Origin: Eucommia ulmoides
Lineage: Eukaryota; Streptophyta; Magnoliopsida; Garryales; Eucommiaceae
Length of the DNA: 64,000 bases
Assembly: GCA_016647705.1 (NCBI GenBank)
Contig: CM028325.1
Location: forward strand, 28,810,474-28,874,473
Direction of reading: 5' to 3'
Shown: in pieces, positions 22,605 through 33,899 of the stretch
Layout: every line of letters begins with the position of its first letter
Numbering within the stretch: position 1 is the first letter of the stretch
Translations under genes and position numbers: made by a program
Notes under the pieces: model-generated
The model's input: only the letters and a program-made list of their open reading frames with translations
Databases searched by the model: none
What the model was told of the DNA's origin: nothing

Positions 22605-22815
22605 ATTTGCACCCCTATGGTTAGATTAAATTAGCTTTACAACCCTATGATATTTTCGTCACCACTTATACCCCATGTAGTTAAGACTTAAGTGCAATAG
22701 TTAAAAAGTTAATGAATTGAGGGATTTTCGTCATGTTACTTGACAAATAAGGGTAATTTTGTTATTTTACATTAACTAATTCAAAAGGGTTTATTTGAAA
22801 AATATTCAAAATTTT
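22605..22815. repeat. Dispersed TTTGCACCCCTATGGTT-type repeat
   Basis: The words ATTTGCACCCCTATGGTTAG and ACAACCCTATGATATTTTCG resemble blocks in DUF707 intron 10 (6025-6065, TTTGCACCCTTATGTTATTT). This is consistent with a dispersed short repeat. Ends not defined. Confidence 0.35.
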
Positions 22816-22890
22816 AAGGGTTAGTGTGTATTTTTGTTCCTTTTCATCCATCTTCCTTTCTCTCTTCCAGTTCCAGCCTTCCAGAAGAGT

Positions 22891-23118
22891 CCATGGGAAC
22901 TCTTGAGATCATTGACAACAATGCATATCCCATCATGACTAAAATATTTAAGTTTTCTAATGCTCTTCTCCAAGAATTGGATCTACCATGGAAGGTGTTG
23001 GTGTCGAAAATTGGATTGACCAACAGTATGGTCTACTCAACGTCCATGTGGAGAATGACTGGCGATCTGGAGATTATATTTGGAGAAGCTAAATTCCTTA
23101 AATCTTTTAATCCTTGAG
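22891..23118 (+). CDS. Unrecognised short ORF, possible exon
   Basis: From ATG 22891 the frame encodes MGTLEIIDNNAYPIMTKIFK and continues to a stop after KFLKSFNP, 76 residues. The upstream DNA is CT-rich like a 5' leader (TTTCTCTCTTCCAGTTCCAG), and the ATG context CCATGGG is good. No domain recognised. The ORF stops a few bases before the inferred outer edge of a Tat LTR, so it could be a host exon truncated by that insertion. The longer frame starting at 22824 includes leader-like sequence and is less likely. Confidence 0.3.
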
Positions 23119-23716
23119 CCCATACATGATCGAGTTGGGCTGGCGTTGTCCAGCCTAACCGTTAAGTCGGTACCTGCACATAAGACTTGCCGGGGTTGGC
23201 CCAGTGTGTCTTCTCCGGCTTGAGAATAACAGCTCAGAGAGAAGAATTTAAAGATACTTTGAATATACTAAAAGTGGTTACTATTTTTACCACTTCTAAA
23301 ACACTTGTTCACACTTTCCTTTTATAGGCGAGAATCTTATTAGCGTTCTAAGGATTAAGGCCTTAAGCTCGTTTATCTACTTTAACACAGCGCGTGGAGG
23401 GAAAAGGGTGTGTGAAGGTATTAGAACTATGGGCCTGAGCCTTTAAATGCTGATGGAAAAGTCCAGGGGTTGTGCTATTAGGATAGTGGATGAATCGTCT
23501 TGGATACCGGTATGGACGCCGAGGTGAAAATATTGACATGAACCTCAATTATTAGAACCTAAATAACTGTGGACAGTTCTCAGTGAGTGATCCATGCCCT
23601 GCTAGATTACCGACCTGATAATATGTCGGGCTAATGGGACATCAAGCTAATAAGGTCATTTGATAACGTGTCCTCAATTGGCATCACTTGGAGACTGGTT
23701 GATTTTTACCTACATC
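23113..23716 (-). repeat. Probable Tat 3' LTR
   Basis: The inner edge is set at 23716/23717, where minus reads GGCTTGGGAGCAAC (weak polypurine tract) then TGATGTAGGTAAAAATC. A minus-strand TATA box (CCTATAAAAGG) lies at about 23328-23338. The outer edge near 23113-23135 is uncertain because no partner LTR is present. Confidence 0.45.
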
Positions 23717-23972
23717 AGTTGCTCCCAAGCCTTAGCATAGAGATAGAACATAAGGCGCTAAGGGTTCTTTTTCTTACTAGTCGGAGAACGGAATTCCAAG
23801 CTTGGGGAGAATCTGTTTGGCATAAAAAAAGGAGCTCGGATGGTCATTACCTAGCTTCCGCGAGAAGCTTCACTGCCATCTGAGAGGATGCGCGATACGT
23901 AGCCTGATAATGCGATAATTGAGGTGTCATCCGAAGTCCAATTAATGTGACCATTCAACTTCTTGGCCCGCC

Positions 23973-23981
23973 TATAAATAG
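23973..23981 (+). promoter_or_regulatory. TATA box for the Tat antisense ORF
   Basis: CCTATAAATAGGC lies about 105 bp upstream of the ATG at 24082. It is followed by a CT-rich leader ending in TCTTCTTCTTCTTCCAAT. It points in the direction of the antisense ORF, opposite to pol. Confidence 0.55.
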
Positions 23982-26529
23982 GCACTTACACTCGCTCATT
24001 CCTTTCCACCAGAGTAACTTGAGTGATCCGACTAACCTCTTCTGAGCGTAATACTCTTTTTTTTCTTCTTCTTCTTCCAATATGTCTTCTTCCTCCTCTC
24101 TGGGGTACAACCCATCTGATTATGAACGGACCAGGTTAGGGTCTCCTATCTAGTAGATCTAGCTCAACTCATCGTTAGGAAAGGTTGATTGGACGATATC
24201 GTCGTCCAAGAAGGCTGGCAAGTTGGCTAGAGCTAGGCTTTCCCAGTCTCCTTAAGTGACCAGTAGCCCTGATTGACAGAGAGCCAGGAGTGAGGTGGGT
24301 TCTTCTGGGGGTCCCAGTGTTAAGCTAGGTACGGGTCTTGCCGACAAGCTTAGTTCTGCGGGCTCATCTGCACCAGAAGTTGATCATTTCTCATCCTCGT
24401 CGGGCTAAACTTTACCGACTGGTATAGCTCCTGACCAGCCTATTTGCGAGGTCCCCCTAGAAGCTCTGGTCTGGAGGATCGAATTTTGCTTGACGAAGAG
24501 CGATGTGAGGAAACTTCATTCTAAGTACGCTTTTCCCAGTAAGGTGAAGTTGAGGGTTCCCCGGGATGAGGATCGAACTTGTGCTCCTCCCAAGGGGTAC
24601 TTCTACGTGGACGAGGGCTAGCACTTAGCCGGCCTATGATTTCTCATTCATCCATGGGTGCGGGCTATTTGTTGGGATCTTGGGTTGTGTCTGTCACAAC
24701 TCGCTCCCAACAACGTGAGGATGGTGGCAGCTGTCCACATCATATTCTTAGCTGAGGGCATCGCCCTGTCCTTGGAACTCTTCTAGGATTTCTTCCTTGC
24801 CAAGTCCATGCTCTGTGGCAAGGGCTGGTGCTACATCATAACCCGACAAAAATTCTTGGACGGCTACGATGATTCCATAAAAGATTGGAAGCCCAAGTTC
24901 TTCTTTCTTGGAGGAAAATTATGGGAGTTCAGCTTGCCCGCGGACATAGACCGCCTGGTTCAGATGTATTGGGGGACAGTAGGTAAGTGTTAGTCCCGGT
25001 GTAAGTTTGAACATTTAATCCCCAGAGATTATTGCTAATCGAGATCAGGTTGTGCAGACGCCCTTCAACCACGTTAAACCACTGATCTTGTTGACCCTGT
25101 ATGACTTAGATTTTTGGAGCGATCCTTCCCTTACCTGTCAGTCCTCAACAAAAAATTAAAAAACAGTAAGTTCTCTCACCTCGGCTCGGTAACGTTTTTG
25201 TACTTGAATCTTTTCATGCCTATTTGATCTGATAAATACCATTCTATGTGTGTAATAATGGACAATGCTGCCATGAAGAGATTGGCAATAGAGAAGCAGG
25301 CCCAGCAAGATGCCACCATTGTTCGTTTTGGCTCTTAGCAGGGTGACTTGCCCAGTGAGAGAAGCCAAAAGGGTGAGCATACTTCGGCCCAGGTAACCCC
25401 TCATGGAACACAGGTTGAGGGTCTCTACCCCCGACCTTCGTTGAGAGGATGGGTGAGGGTGAGAGGAAAATGACCACGGTAGAGGCTAATCCACAAAGCA
25501 AGAGGAGCAAGAAGGACGGCTAGCCAAAAAAGGCTAGAACCTTCGTTGTTGACACCAACTTGAAGCTCAGGACCCAGATTCTTAACCATCCCGAGATTCT
25601 TCCAAGCTACATCCACAAAATTACCCCTCCTAATGATTGGCAAAATATTACCTCCAAGACCAACGCCAAGCTGGCCACGAAAGTATATAAGGATGTGATG
25701 TCGGTAAGTCTTTTTCCCAGTGTCTTTTTATAACTTATCGAATTTCCTTTCTCACACACTAACTGCTATTTTCTTCCCGATATAGAGCATCTTTAAGGTT
25801 GCGAAGATGGGCCTGTTCCTACATCGAGCTGGTGAGGCAGTCAATACCCTAACCAAGGAGAAATTTAAGGTGGTAAAGGGACGCAACGAAGCCCTTGAGA
25901 GAGTGCGCAAGCTAAAAGAAGCAAATTGGAAGCATCAGACCCAGATCAAACGACAGAGGAAAGATAAGAAGGCGCTGCGCACCCTGACCGAGAAGTACAA
26001 GAACAATGTCATGAAGATAATCGACCAGCTCGGTGCCGTCGAGGTGGACAAGAGGAAGGTGTTGATCCCGATGTTTTGATGAATAATTAAGTGTTGATGT
26101 TTTTGGTGGAACTAACGTGTTTGTTGAGTATTTTAGTTTAAGAGTTCTATTTAAGATCAAATCATAAAGTAATTATTGAAGATACAGAGATGGACATTAA
26201 AGAGATGAAGAATGTTGAAGATTCTGAAGAAATTAGTTGAAAATAACTCAAATTTCTTTTACTCTTAGTCTATCCTGATGAGGATCACACACACGACACA
26301 AATTAATGAGTTATATTTATGTGTGTTTAATTTGATATAATTAAGGTCCTAATTAATATTCAATTACTTGCTCCAATGTGATATTCAAAATGAAAATTGG
26401 CCTAAGAAAGATTACTATTTAAAATTGAATATTAGTGTCAATTAAGTTAACCGAGAAAAGAAATCAGTTAACGGGATTAAAATGTCAAAGTTTGGAGTTG
26501 AATTAATTTGAGAAATGGGTATTCTAGCA

Positions 26530-26850
26530 TGGATCGGTTAACCGACCATCAAAGGATCGGTTAATTGATTGAAGAAGGCTGGAAAAATGATGAGTTTCTG
26601 AATCGATCGGATAACCGACCAAGGGATATCATTTAACTGATGGATCGAAGTGAAACTCTCTGTATCGATCGATTAATCAACCACAGGAGATCGATCGACC
26701 GACCAGGGCTTAAAAATGGCCTAGAAACACATCCTGAATTGATCGATCAACTGACCCTTGAAGGATCGATCGACCGACCGTTGTTTGAAAAATGGCTTAG
26801 CGTGTAACCTGAATCGATTGGTCGACTTATGGCCTATGATCAGTCAACCA
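26530..26850. repeat. Array of paired GATCGRTYRACCGACC palindromic modules
   Basis: Five modules near 26534, 26600, 26664, 26737 and 26812 each contain two copies of a GATCGATCGACCGACC-like word separated by about 8-12 bases, period about 60-70 bp. The other copy of this LTR has a different word at the same place (39495-39735). Confidence 0.75.
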
Positions 26851-28029
26851 AAAGTTTGGTTAGGATTTCAAGGATTTATTCAAAATTAGCGATTAACAGG
26901 CCATTTTGGGATATCTAAGTGAGATATTTTGGGGATTTAGATATATTAAAGATATGATACACTTATTTTAATATCCCTATAGATATGTACATAAAATTAA
27001 AGTGTTTCTCAATTTGGTTCATTTAATATTTCCTATCTATACAATTTGAGATTGAGAAATTATTTGGGGACTAAATTGAATGTTTTAAAAGTCATACTTG
27101 AGTGAAATATACTATGAATGAATGGTAATGATATATGGGGTTTATAGGTGCCTTCTAGAGGCCTATCTTGAGGAAACTAGCTGTTGGAGGGCCTGTTTGA
27201 AATTGCTTTAAATAGGAATACGAATTTCGATTAAAACACATCACATCAATCAAGAACTTTCAGTTCCTGAGCTTTTTAAGAGTTGTTATTCTGAGATATA
27301 TTCGTGAGATCAATCTTGAGATTACTGTGTGCAAAGTTTTTGAGTTAAAACGTTGATTATTTTGGCGTCACCGATGTGTGCTGTATTGCTATTCTAATTT
27401 CAATCTTTCGGTGTTATCCTGGTTAGATCTTTCTAAGCTATTTATCCTTTATTGTGAATTTATATTATCATTGCTTGCTTGGTTTAAAGATCGTAGTAAT
27501 ATTGTTTTTGAACTGTAAAGAGCATAAAAAATATTTTTAAAAGGATTTCTGTGATTATCTGATTACGTGCTTAAATTCTGTGCTACCTACATATATTATA
27601 TTCAGATATTGAATTCCTCACTTAATTTCTATCACTAGTAATTTTGGGATATTAATTGAGTTTAATAGATTTAAGGTAGTAAAAACTCCAAGTGGGAAGA
27701 AACTCAATGATTTCTTGTAATTGGTAAGTTTGTGCGGATTAGATACTATTAGAGGTATCTAGTCAGGGTAGCTGAGTTTCAATATTTTCCGAAAAAAAGA
27801 TTAATGTTTGATCTTTACCTAATGGATAAAAAGGTTAGATTATTCTTTTCTCTTAAAAAGAATTAGGTTTGATTCTTCTTGATTAGAATTACTTGTGAGT
27901 AAATTGTAACAGTTCCATCCTTACCGGTGAAAAGGATACTTGGACTGATTGTGAGATTTAATTCTTAGCCTAGTATAAGAATTAGGTTATGATTCTTCTT
28001 GTAATAGAATTATGTTAGTCTTAAACCTG

Positions 28030-28030
28030 G

Positions 28031-28071
<41 letters not shown>
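28030..28071. repeat. Poly-A run (~42 bp)
   Basis: Uninterrupted A homopolymer inside the solo LTR. The other copy has only ordinary sequence there, so it is a local expansion (or assembly uncertainty). Confidence 0.9.
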
Positions 28072-28075
<4 letters not shown>

Positions 28076-28765
28076 TTCCTTAGCCCATGAAAAGGGAATT
28101 ATAAAGGTTGATTCTGAGCATATGAAAAAATCACTGTGACGGTTTGGTTCCTACCTTTAACGAAATTCGGATTTTAGTGGGTGCGAATCTCCGTGGAGCT
28201 TAGAAGACTGGATTAGCCAAGAGTAGTTTGGTGAACTATGATATATCCTTGTGTGCTGTAGTGATTTACTTTATTTATATTTTGTTGTTTGTGTATGCAC
28301 CTAGATTTGAACACTTATCTGCTATGTTATAAAGATAATAATTGATTTAGAATAAATTGATTATTTGATTATTTAAGTGTTGAAAGATAAGAAATTTGTT
28401 TAAATTTTTATAACTGCCCAATTCGCTACGCCACTTAGGTAGCTTATTGGGCCAACAAAAGGTGTAGCCCAAGTGAAGAGAGGGCCCATAAAGGTATAGA
28501 TGAAGATCCAAGACTAGAAGAATCTTGAGATCAAAATTAGCGCCGAGGTGATGCAAGAAGGATTTGACTCCGCCATTCGATCCTTCCGCCGTCAGTACCC
28601 CAACGTCCCCTATCAGACCATTTGAATGGAATTCCCATTGGAGGAGGTCGATGGAGGCCAAAGTAGTGAAGCCGAGCCTAGTACCGACGTCGGTGTTGGA
28701 GAAGGTCAGGCTAGGGCAGTTCCCTTAAGGTCAACCAATCAACTAACCTACCAACTGAACTTGTA

Positions 28766-30193
28766 GCTCTTTTTTGTTTTTTTGTTTTTGTGTGTGTGTG
28801 TGTTTTCCTAGGACGGGCTTTGTAATGTCGGGCTTATATCCCAACTTGTAAATGTATTTTTCATTCATCTGTACTTGTGTATTACTCAAACAATCCAATT
28901 TAACCGACCTTAATCATTATAACCACAAATCAGCTTGGACATCTTCACAGCTCAAGAACCATAAATTGTGGAGAATTATAACACAATCCACCCTTGGACT
29001 TTATGAACCGAATAACTAAACAGCTCGGTAGCTTGATCTGAACAAACACAACGATCTCAAGTGACCGAGCTCTTCACGTGTAAACAACTCAACAATTCTT
29101 GACCACTTGGCCTTTTTTTGAAAGTTTAAGAGTCGAACAATTGTTAAAAAATGGCCAAAGCGTGACACCAACCTCAACCAAACGCCTTTATAATTGTCAA
29201 TCAGCTTGGTCGCCTTCTGGAAGTTTTTGAAACTGGAACCCTTTTGGCTAACTGACTTTATATAACCAATGCCTTTACTTGGACTTAGGTCGATAAGCCA
29301 TTAAGATGGAAACATTAACCAGTTCGGTCATTTTCAAGCACTAAGCAGTGAAGTAGTTTTTCATTCAATCGCCTAATTACATAACTTTAAGAACTGGGAG
29401 GATTTTCCATCCAGCCTTAGTTTTAATGTCGAGCAGTTTTTAACTAATTGGAATTAGGACCATCCAGACCATATCATCATAATACTGAGAGGTCATACCT
29501 TAATCAAGTGAAACACCGAGAAGAATTTAATCTTTGATCATATGTCACACCGAGGAGAACTAGGTCTCAAAGCGTTGCGCGATCAGGTCAGCCCTTTATC
29601 CCTTTACCCTTCCTTAGTCATTCTGCCCCCCAGCCGATGACACGAGCTCAGTTTGGCCTTGCTTGTGTGGTCGATTTACTTGGTTGAGACTTCTGACCTG
29701 AGTTAGGCCCTCTAGGTCTACAGACCTCAACATCTCGATTGATTCCTATGGCCTGTCGCAAGTGAGTTCTCCATAGTCGGGCTCATATTTGAGCCTTTTT
29801 AGGTTATCTCAAGTCAATCCTTGCAGAATTATCATCTTTTTATATCGCCTGAGCTTAGCTCAGCTATGAGAAAATGGATGTTTAACTACAAGTCCTCAAA
29901 CCTGGTCAGTGCCACTCCGTCAATGGATGATAGTGGTCAGTCTCCGGGCAAACACTACTGACCTGTGTAGGGTGTCTGGTTATCACCCTCGATGGTGTAC
30001 GCCAGGGTGCACTTCTTCTTATAGACGGGCTAGAGGGTTGCCCATCTTCATCCATGGTGGGATAGAGGGCTGCGCGTCTCCGTTGCTACACGTGTAGATT
30101 TCAGAGAATAGAGAATAAGTAGAACCGAACCCTTCTTTCATTGATGGAAAATTTTATTACAAACTTTGAAATTAAAATTTCTACAAGTTTACA
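28766..30193. other. Tat spacer between antisense ORF and pol
   Basis: Non-coding. It contains a TG run (28788-28802) and repeated AGCTCGG/CAGCTTGG words. No frame of note. Expected as the converging 3' regions of pol (minus) and the antisense ORF (plus). Confidence 0.5.
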
Positions 30194-32015
30194 TCAATGC
30201 TTCCTTTCTAGGGTAGTAGCGTTTCTGGTGTTCGGCGTTCCGAGGGTGTCTTAGGGGTACCCGTTCTTCAATTTCCAAGTCATACTAACCGGGACGATCT
30301 ACGCGAGTGACTCTGTACGGTCCTTCCCAAGTGGGAACAAGCTTTCCGGTGTTTTGGTCCTTGGTGGCCAGAGTGACCTTCTTGAGAACGAGATCTTCAA
30401 CGTCAAATGAGCGAGGTTGGACCCTTTGATTGTAGTACCGGACTACTCTCTGCCAGTACGCGGCTTGGTGCACTCGAGCTCTTTCTTCTCTTTCTTCAAG
30501 GAGATCTAGGCTCAATGCCAAAGTTGATTCGTTCTCAGCTCGGTCAAAGGAGATTGTCATCCGTGGTGACAGCATGCCTATCTCAACTAGAATAACGGCC
30601 TCAGAGCCAAAGGTCATTACAAAGGGTGTTTCTTCAGTTGGGGTTTTGACTGTTGTGTGATAAGCCCAGAGAATGGGGTAGAAGTCTTCCACCCATAAGA
30701 CTTTTGACTTGTCCAGCCTTATCTTCAAATTTTTACAAAATCGTCCTATTGGTGAGCTCGACCTGGCCATTTGCTTGAGAGTGGCCTGGGGAGGAAAAGT
30801 GCGTGTTGATCCCCAATCCCGAGCAGAGGTCGTCAAACAAATCACTATTGAACTACTTACCATTATCCGAGACGACTGTCTTGGGGATGCCTAACTGCCA
30901 GATCAAGTTTTTCCACACAAAGTCCCTAATTTTCTCCTTGGTGATCTTGGCTAGGGGCTAGTCATGGACACCAGCTCGGTTGGCGGTGTGTGAGGGTGGG
31001 CGGCAAACCACTGGTACTTATTATACTTTTTAACTAATTCACTCGCATCTTCTAGTATTCTCAGCCAATAGTATCCATGTTGGAGCAACTTCTGAGCCAG
31101 GGATTTACCCCTGAGTGGTTTCCATAAATTCGTTCATGGACTTCTCGCAAGACGTAATCGGTCTCCTCTGGTCGGAGACACCTGGAGTAGGGGCCCCAGA
31201 GAGATTTATGATTAACACCCTATCAAGAAAGACGTACCTCACAGCTCAGCAAGGCATCATCCTAGCTTCAAACCGCTCTTCTGGCAACGTCCCATCTTCT
31301 AGGTAATTTTTGATCGGGTCCATCCAATACAATTCGGAACTAGCTTCACATATGGTCGCGACCCCATCTGATGCAATCGTGCTCGACTCTTCTAGATACT
31401 CCATAAGCATAGTCCGCTTGAGAGTGTATTCAACCACGGAGGCCAGGCTAGCCAACGCATCGGCATGCCTATTCTCTTCTCAAGGAATTTTCTTGACTTG
31501 CACCCTCTCAAAGTTATTCACTAAAGACTTCATCCTCTCCAAGTAGGCGATCATGCTAGAGTCAGTGGCTAGGTAATCACCATTTACTTGGTTGACCACG
31601 AGCTGGGAATTTCACATGACCTAAAGAGTCTTCACTTTGAATTCTCGAGCTAACCTCAGCCCGACAAAAAGGGCTTTATACTCTACCTCGTTGTTCGTGG
31701 CCCAGAATCCAAGCCGGAGTATATACTTTACCTCTTTTTTGTCTGGAGCTACAAGGACCATCTCAACCCCACATCCATTTTGGTTAGAGAATTCATCAAT
31801 AAAGAGCTGCCAAGAATCTAGTCCCAGGTTGGCGCTTGCCTCCTCTTCTGAGAAGTTCAGCTGGGTAATAAAATCGGCTAGGACCTGCCCTTTGATTTCT
31901 ATTCTGGGCCAGTATTCAATGTAAAATTGGTCAAGCTCAAGACTATATTTCATCAACCGCCCAAAGACGTCGGGTGAAGGAGGATCTGCCTTAGGGGCTG
32001 GTCGACCAGAACGAC
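30194..32015 (-). pseudogene. Ty3/gypsy Tat pol 3' part: RNase H, second RNase H, integrase
   Basis: On minus, starting at 32015: end of the RT-linked RNase H (IVVLVDQPLRQILLHPTSL, then KYSLELDQFYIEYWPR and IKGQVLADFI). Next is the second, archaeal-type RNase H (about 31840-31460: SWQLFIDEFSNQNGCGVEMV, then NNEVEYKALFVGLRLAREFK), the hallmark of Tat. Degenerate integrase follows, with its C-terminal part at 30750-30285 (AYHTTVKTPTEETPFVMTFG, then AAYWQRVVRYYNQRVQPRSF and VPTWEGPYRVTRV). One in-frame stop after VDRPG precedes the family's terminal NAEHQKRYYP and a TAA at about 30196. Other stops interrupt the region between. The catalytic aspartate in FIDEFSN is retained where the family usually has FVDGSSN. 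Confidence 0.85.
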
Positions 32016-32020
32016 AATGG

Positions 32021-32842
32021 TATGAGCTTGAAAATATTGTTTTTAAAATATTTGAAAAAAGTTAATTACTAATTAAGTTTATATATATATACACACTAAA
32101 ATCATAATACAAGTATTAGGAATGAACCATGGCTAAGTATTGACAATCTCTTCCATCTCCTTGCTCCTATCATAATGGATGACAAAGATCTATTATTTCC
32201 CTACTTAATGGACTGGATCGATCTAAAGGAATGGATGGCTGAGATTGCTTTCCTTTTTTTCTTGCGTCCCAAACATCGTTCCCACGATCCACCTCCCATG
32301 ATTACTTTTATTTCCCACCTCCATCGTTTGCACAAATAGATCGTCTCTTTCTCTCTCTCCCCTGCTTCTCATTTTCCTCTTACTCTTAGGTATCTTCCTT
32401 GCAGGCCACCCCCAAACCGTCGTCTTCTCTTTCCACAAATACGTTTCTCTTCATCTATTTCTCTTCCAATGTTTTCTATTTCAAAACCCTTAAATTAGAA
32501 CCCTTTCATTTCGAGACCTCGAGGATGGCAAGGGTTGGATCTAGATGGCGATGGTTGGCGAGGATGGCGAACACCGCACCACCGTCACCTCCCGCTTTTC
32601 ATTTTGGAAACCACCATCTAGAAACCCTCAAATTGCTTCTTTTTTCAAACCACAACTTTGTTGTTCTCTTTCTTCTTCTTCATTTGTATGAGTTAAATTC
32701 CACTAACAAATTGTTATATCGAGAAGCTGCACTGTATGGTTCCATCTCCATTGCCAAAGTAGAATCTACCATTGCCTTCATCGCAGTCATTGTTAACGAC
32801 CCACGATCGTTATCCTTCTAGATTTGGTAAATTCATTTATCT
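32021..32842 (+). other. Sequence between Tat and CACTA; weak ORF
   Basis: A leader-like CT-rich stretch (32330-32400) precedes a frame at 32525 that reads MARVGSRWRWLARMANTAPP and continues to a stop at 32821 (98 residues, no domain). The DNA resumes after the CACTA element at 38507 and again after the solo LTR at 41186. The pre-insertion locus was therefore one AT-rich stretch of about 2.4 kb, with no gene I can recognise. Confidence 0.3.
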
Positions 32843-33713
32843 CACTACAAGAAAAACATGATTCAGCCATGATTTGTTTTGGCGACGACACAATAATCGT
32901 CGCCAAATATGTTTATTGGCTACAAAATGAATAATCGTAGCCAAATGTGACCTCCTTTGGCGACGAAGTGCAATTTTGTAGCCATAGGTTGTTAATAGGG
33001 GACGAAATTTTAGAATTCGTCGCTATTGGTCCGATCAATTCTTGGCACCAAACAAAAAAAAAAGGAAAATTTTCTCGCTAGCGTATTGGCGACAAAAATA
33101 TTTTGTCACCAATTTAGCGCGAGATATGTTTTTATTTGGCGACGAACCACTTTCGTCACGATTAATACCCTCTATTATATCTGCGACGAAAGTGGTTCGT
33201 CGCCAAAGTGGTTGCCTATATCTGATATTGGGCTACGAATGAGTTTCATCGCCAATTTTTTTCCCTCCCCCACCATGATTTTGGCGCCCACTTTTCCGCT
33301 ATTATATTGGTTGAAAAAAAATAATTCTTTTTTTGTCTAGATTTTCCCAACGCTCTCCACATACCCACCCCCAAACCCTTTAGTTCTCTCATCCCTCTCT
33401 CTCGATCACACCTTCCATTACCTAGCCAACCCTTTAATCGACGACCTGGAACCAAATACATAGATTGCACAATAAGTTTTTGGGTTTGCCACAAATGTGT
33501 ATGGTTTGAGTTGGCGCCAATAAAATTAAATTAGTAATAAAAAAATATCATTTAAATATAATATATAAGAACTAAAATTAGTGTCCTAAAAATAAAAATT
33601 GAATTAAATACATAATATTGTATTTTATTATAATTCAACTACAATTTTGAAGAAAATAATGAAAAAAAATAAAAAAAATAAAAGCAAATTTTAAAGGAAA
33701 TAATGAAATAAAT

Positions 33714-33716
<3 letters not shown>

Positions 33717-33761
<45 letters not shown>
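33717..33761. repeat. (AT)n microsatellite
   Basis: Uninterrupted AT run inside the CACTA element. Confidence 0.85.
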
Positions 33762-33763
<2 letters not shown>

Positions 33764-33899
33764 CCAAATGTTTTCAGAATAGCACGAAACCTAATGTTTG
33801 TTCAACAAAAAAATTTCCCGCTCTTCAAAATTTTGTTCCCCGCCTTAGTAGCGAACAAAACCTAAGTCATTTGACACAACCTAAGCCCAAACACATTTG

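Larger units (their letters stand above)
26060..28457. mobile_element. Solo LTR (2398 bp), probably SIRE/Maximus copia, copy 1
   Basis: It begins TGTTGATCCCGATGTTTTGA and ends TATTGGGCCAACA. The flanking 5-mers GAAGG (26055-26059) and AAAGG (28458-28462) differ by one base. It aligns end to end with the 39069-41185 copy (shared ATTAAGTGTTGATGTTT near the start and GTGCACCTAG and ATTTGATTATT-type blocks near the end). The ends resemble SIRE LTRs; this is inference. It carries palindromic modules at 26530-26850 and a 42-bp poly-A at 28030. Confidence 0.8.
24082..28765 (+). pseudogene. Tat antisense ORF, putative gypsy-type transposon protein
   Basis: The frame starts MSSSSSLGYNPSDYERTRLG. A central region (about 24470-24990) carries KVKLRVPRDEDRTCAPPKGY, then CWDLGLCLSQLAPNNVRMV, then DWKPKFFFLGGKLWEFSLPA. 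This pattern (block-W-x-FFF-block) resembles the plant 'putative gypsy type transposon' domain. A second part (25500-26059) is a charged coiled coil (RVRKLKEANWKHQTQIKRQR and on). An intron 25704-25795 (GTAAGT...ATATAG) joins these in frame. A SIRE-like solo LTR replaces 26060-28457, after which about 300 bp more of the ORF follow (GFDSAIRSFRRQYPNVPYQT). Several in-frame stops (24151, near 24620, near 24785) show decay. The function of these extra ORFs is unknown. Confidence 0.55.
23113..32020 (-). mobile_element. Ty3/gypsy Tat-lineage retrotransposon remnant
   Basis: Read right to left: truncated reverse-transcriptase/RNase H junction, second RNase H and integrase (32015-30194), spacer, an extra ORF in antisense (24082-28765, on +), a short purine-rich tract, then a 3' LTR (about 23113-23716). 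An extra RNase H after the first, and an antisense ORF between pol and the 3' LTR, are known from Tat elements such as Grande. gag, protease, most of RT, the PBS and the 5' LTR are missing at the right. A SIRE-like solo LTR splits the antisense ORF. Confidence 0.7.

Noticed and set aside
26530..26850. Considered as a CRISPR-like repeat-spacer array
   Set aside because: Units are degenerate, palindromic within themselves and lie in a plant LTR; there are no cas genes and no unique spacers.
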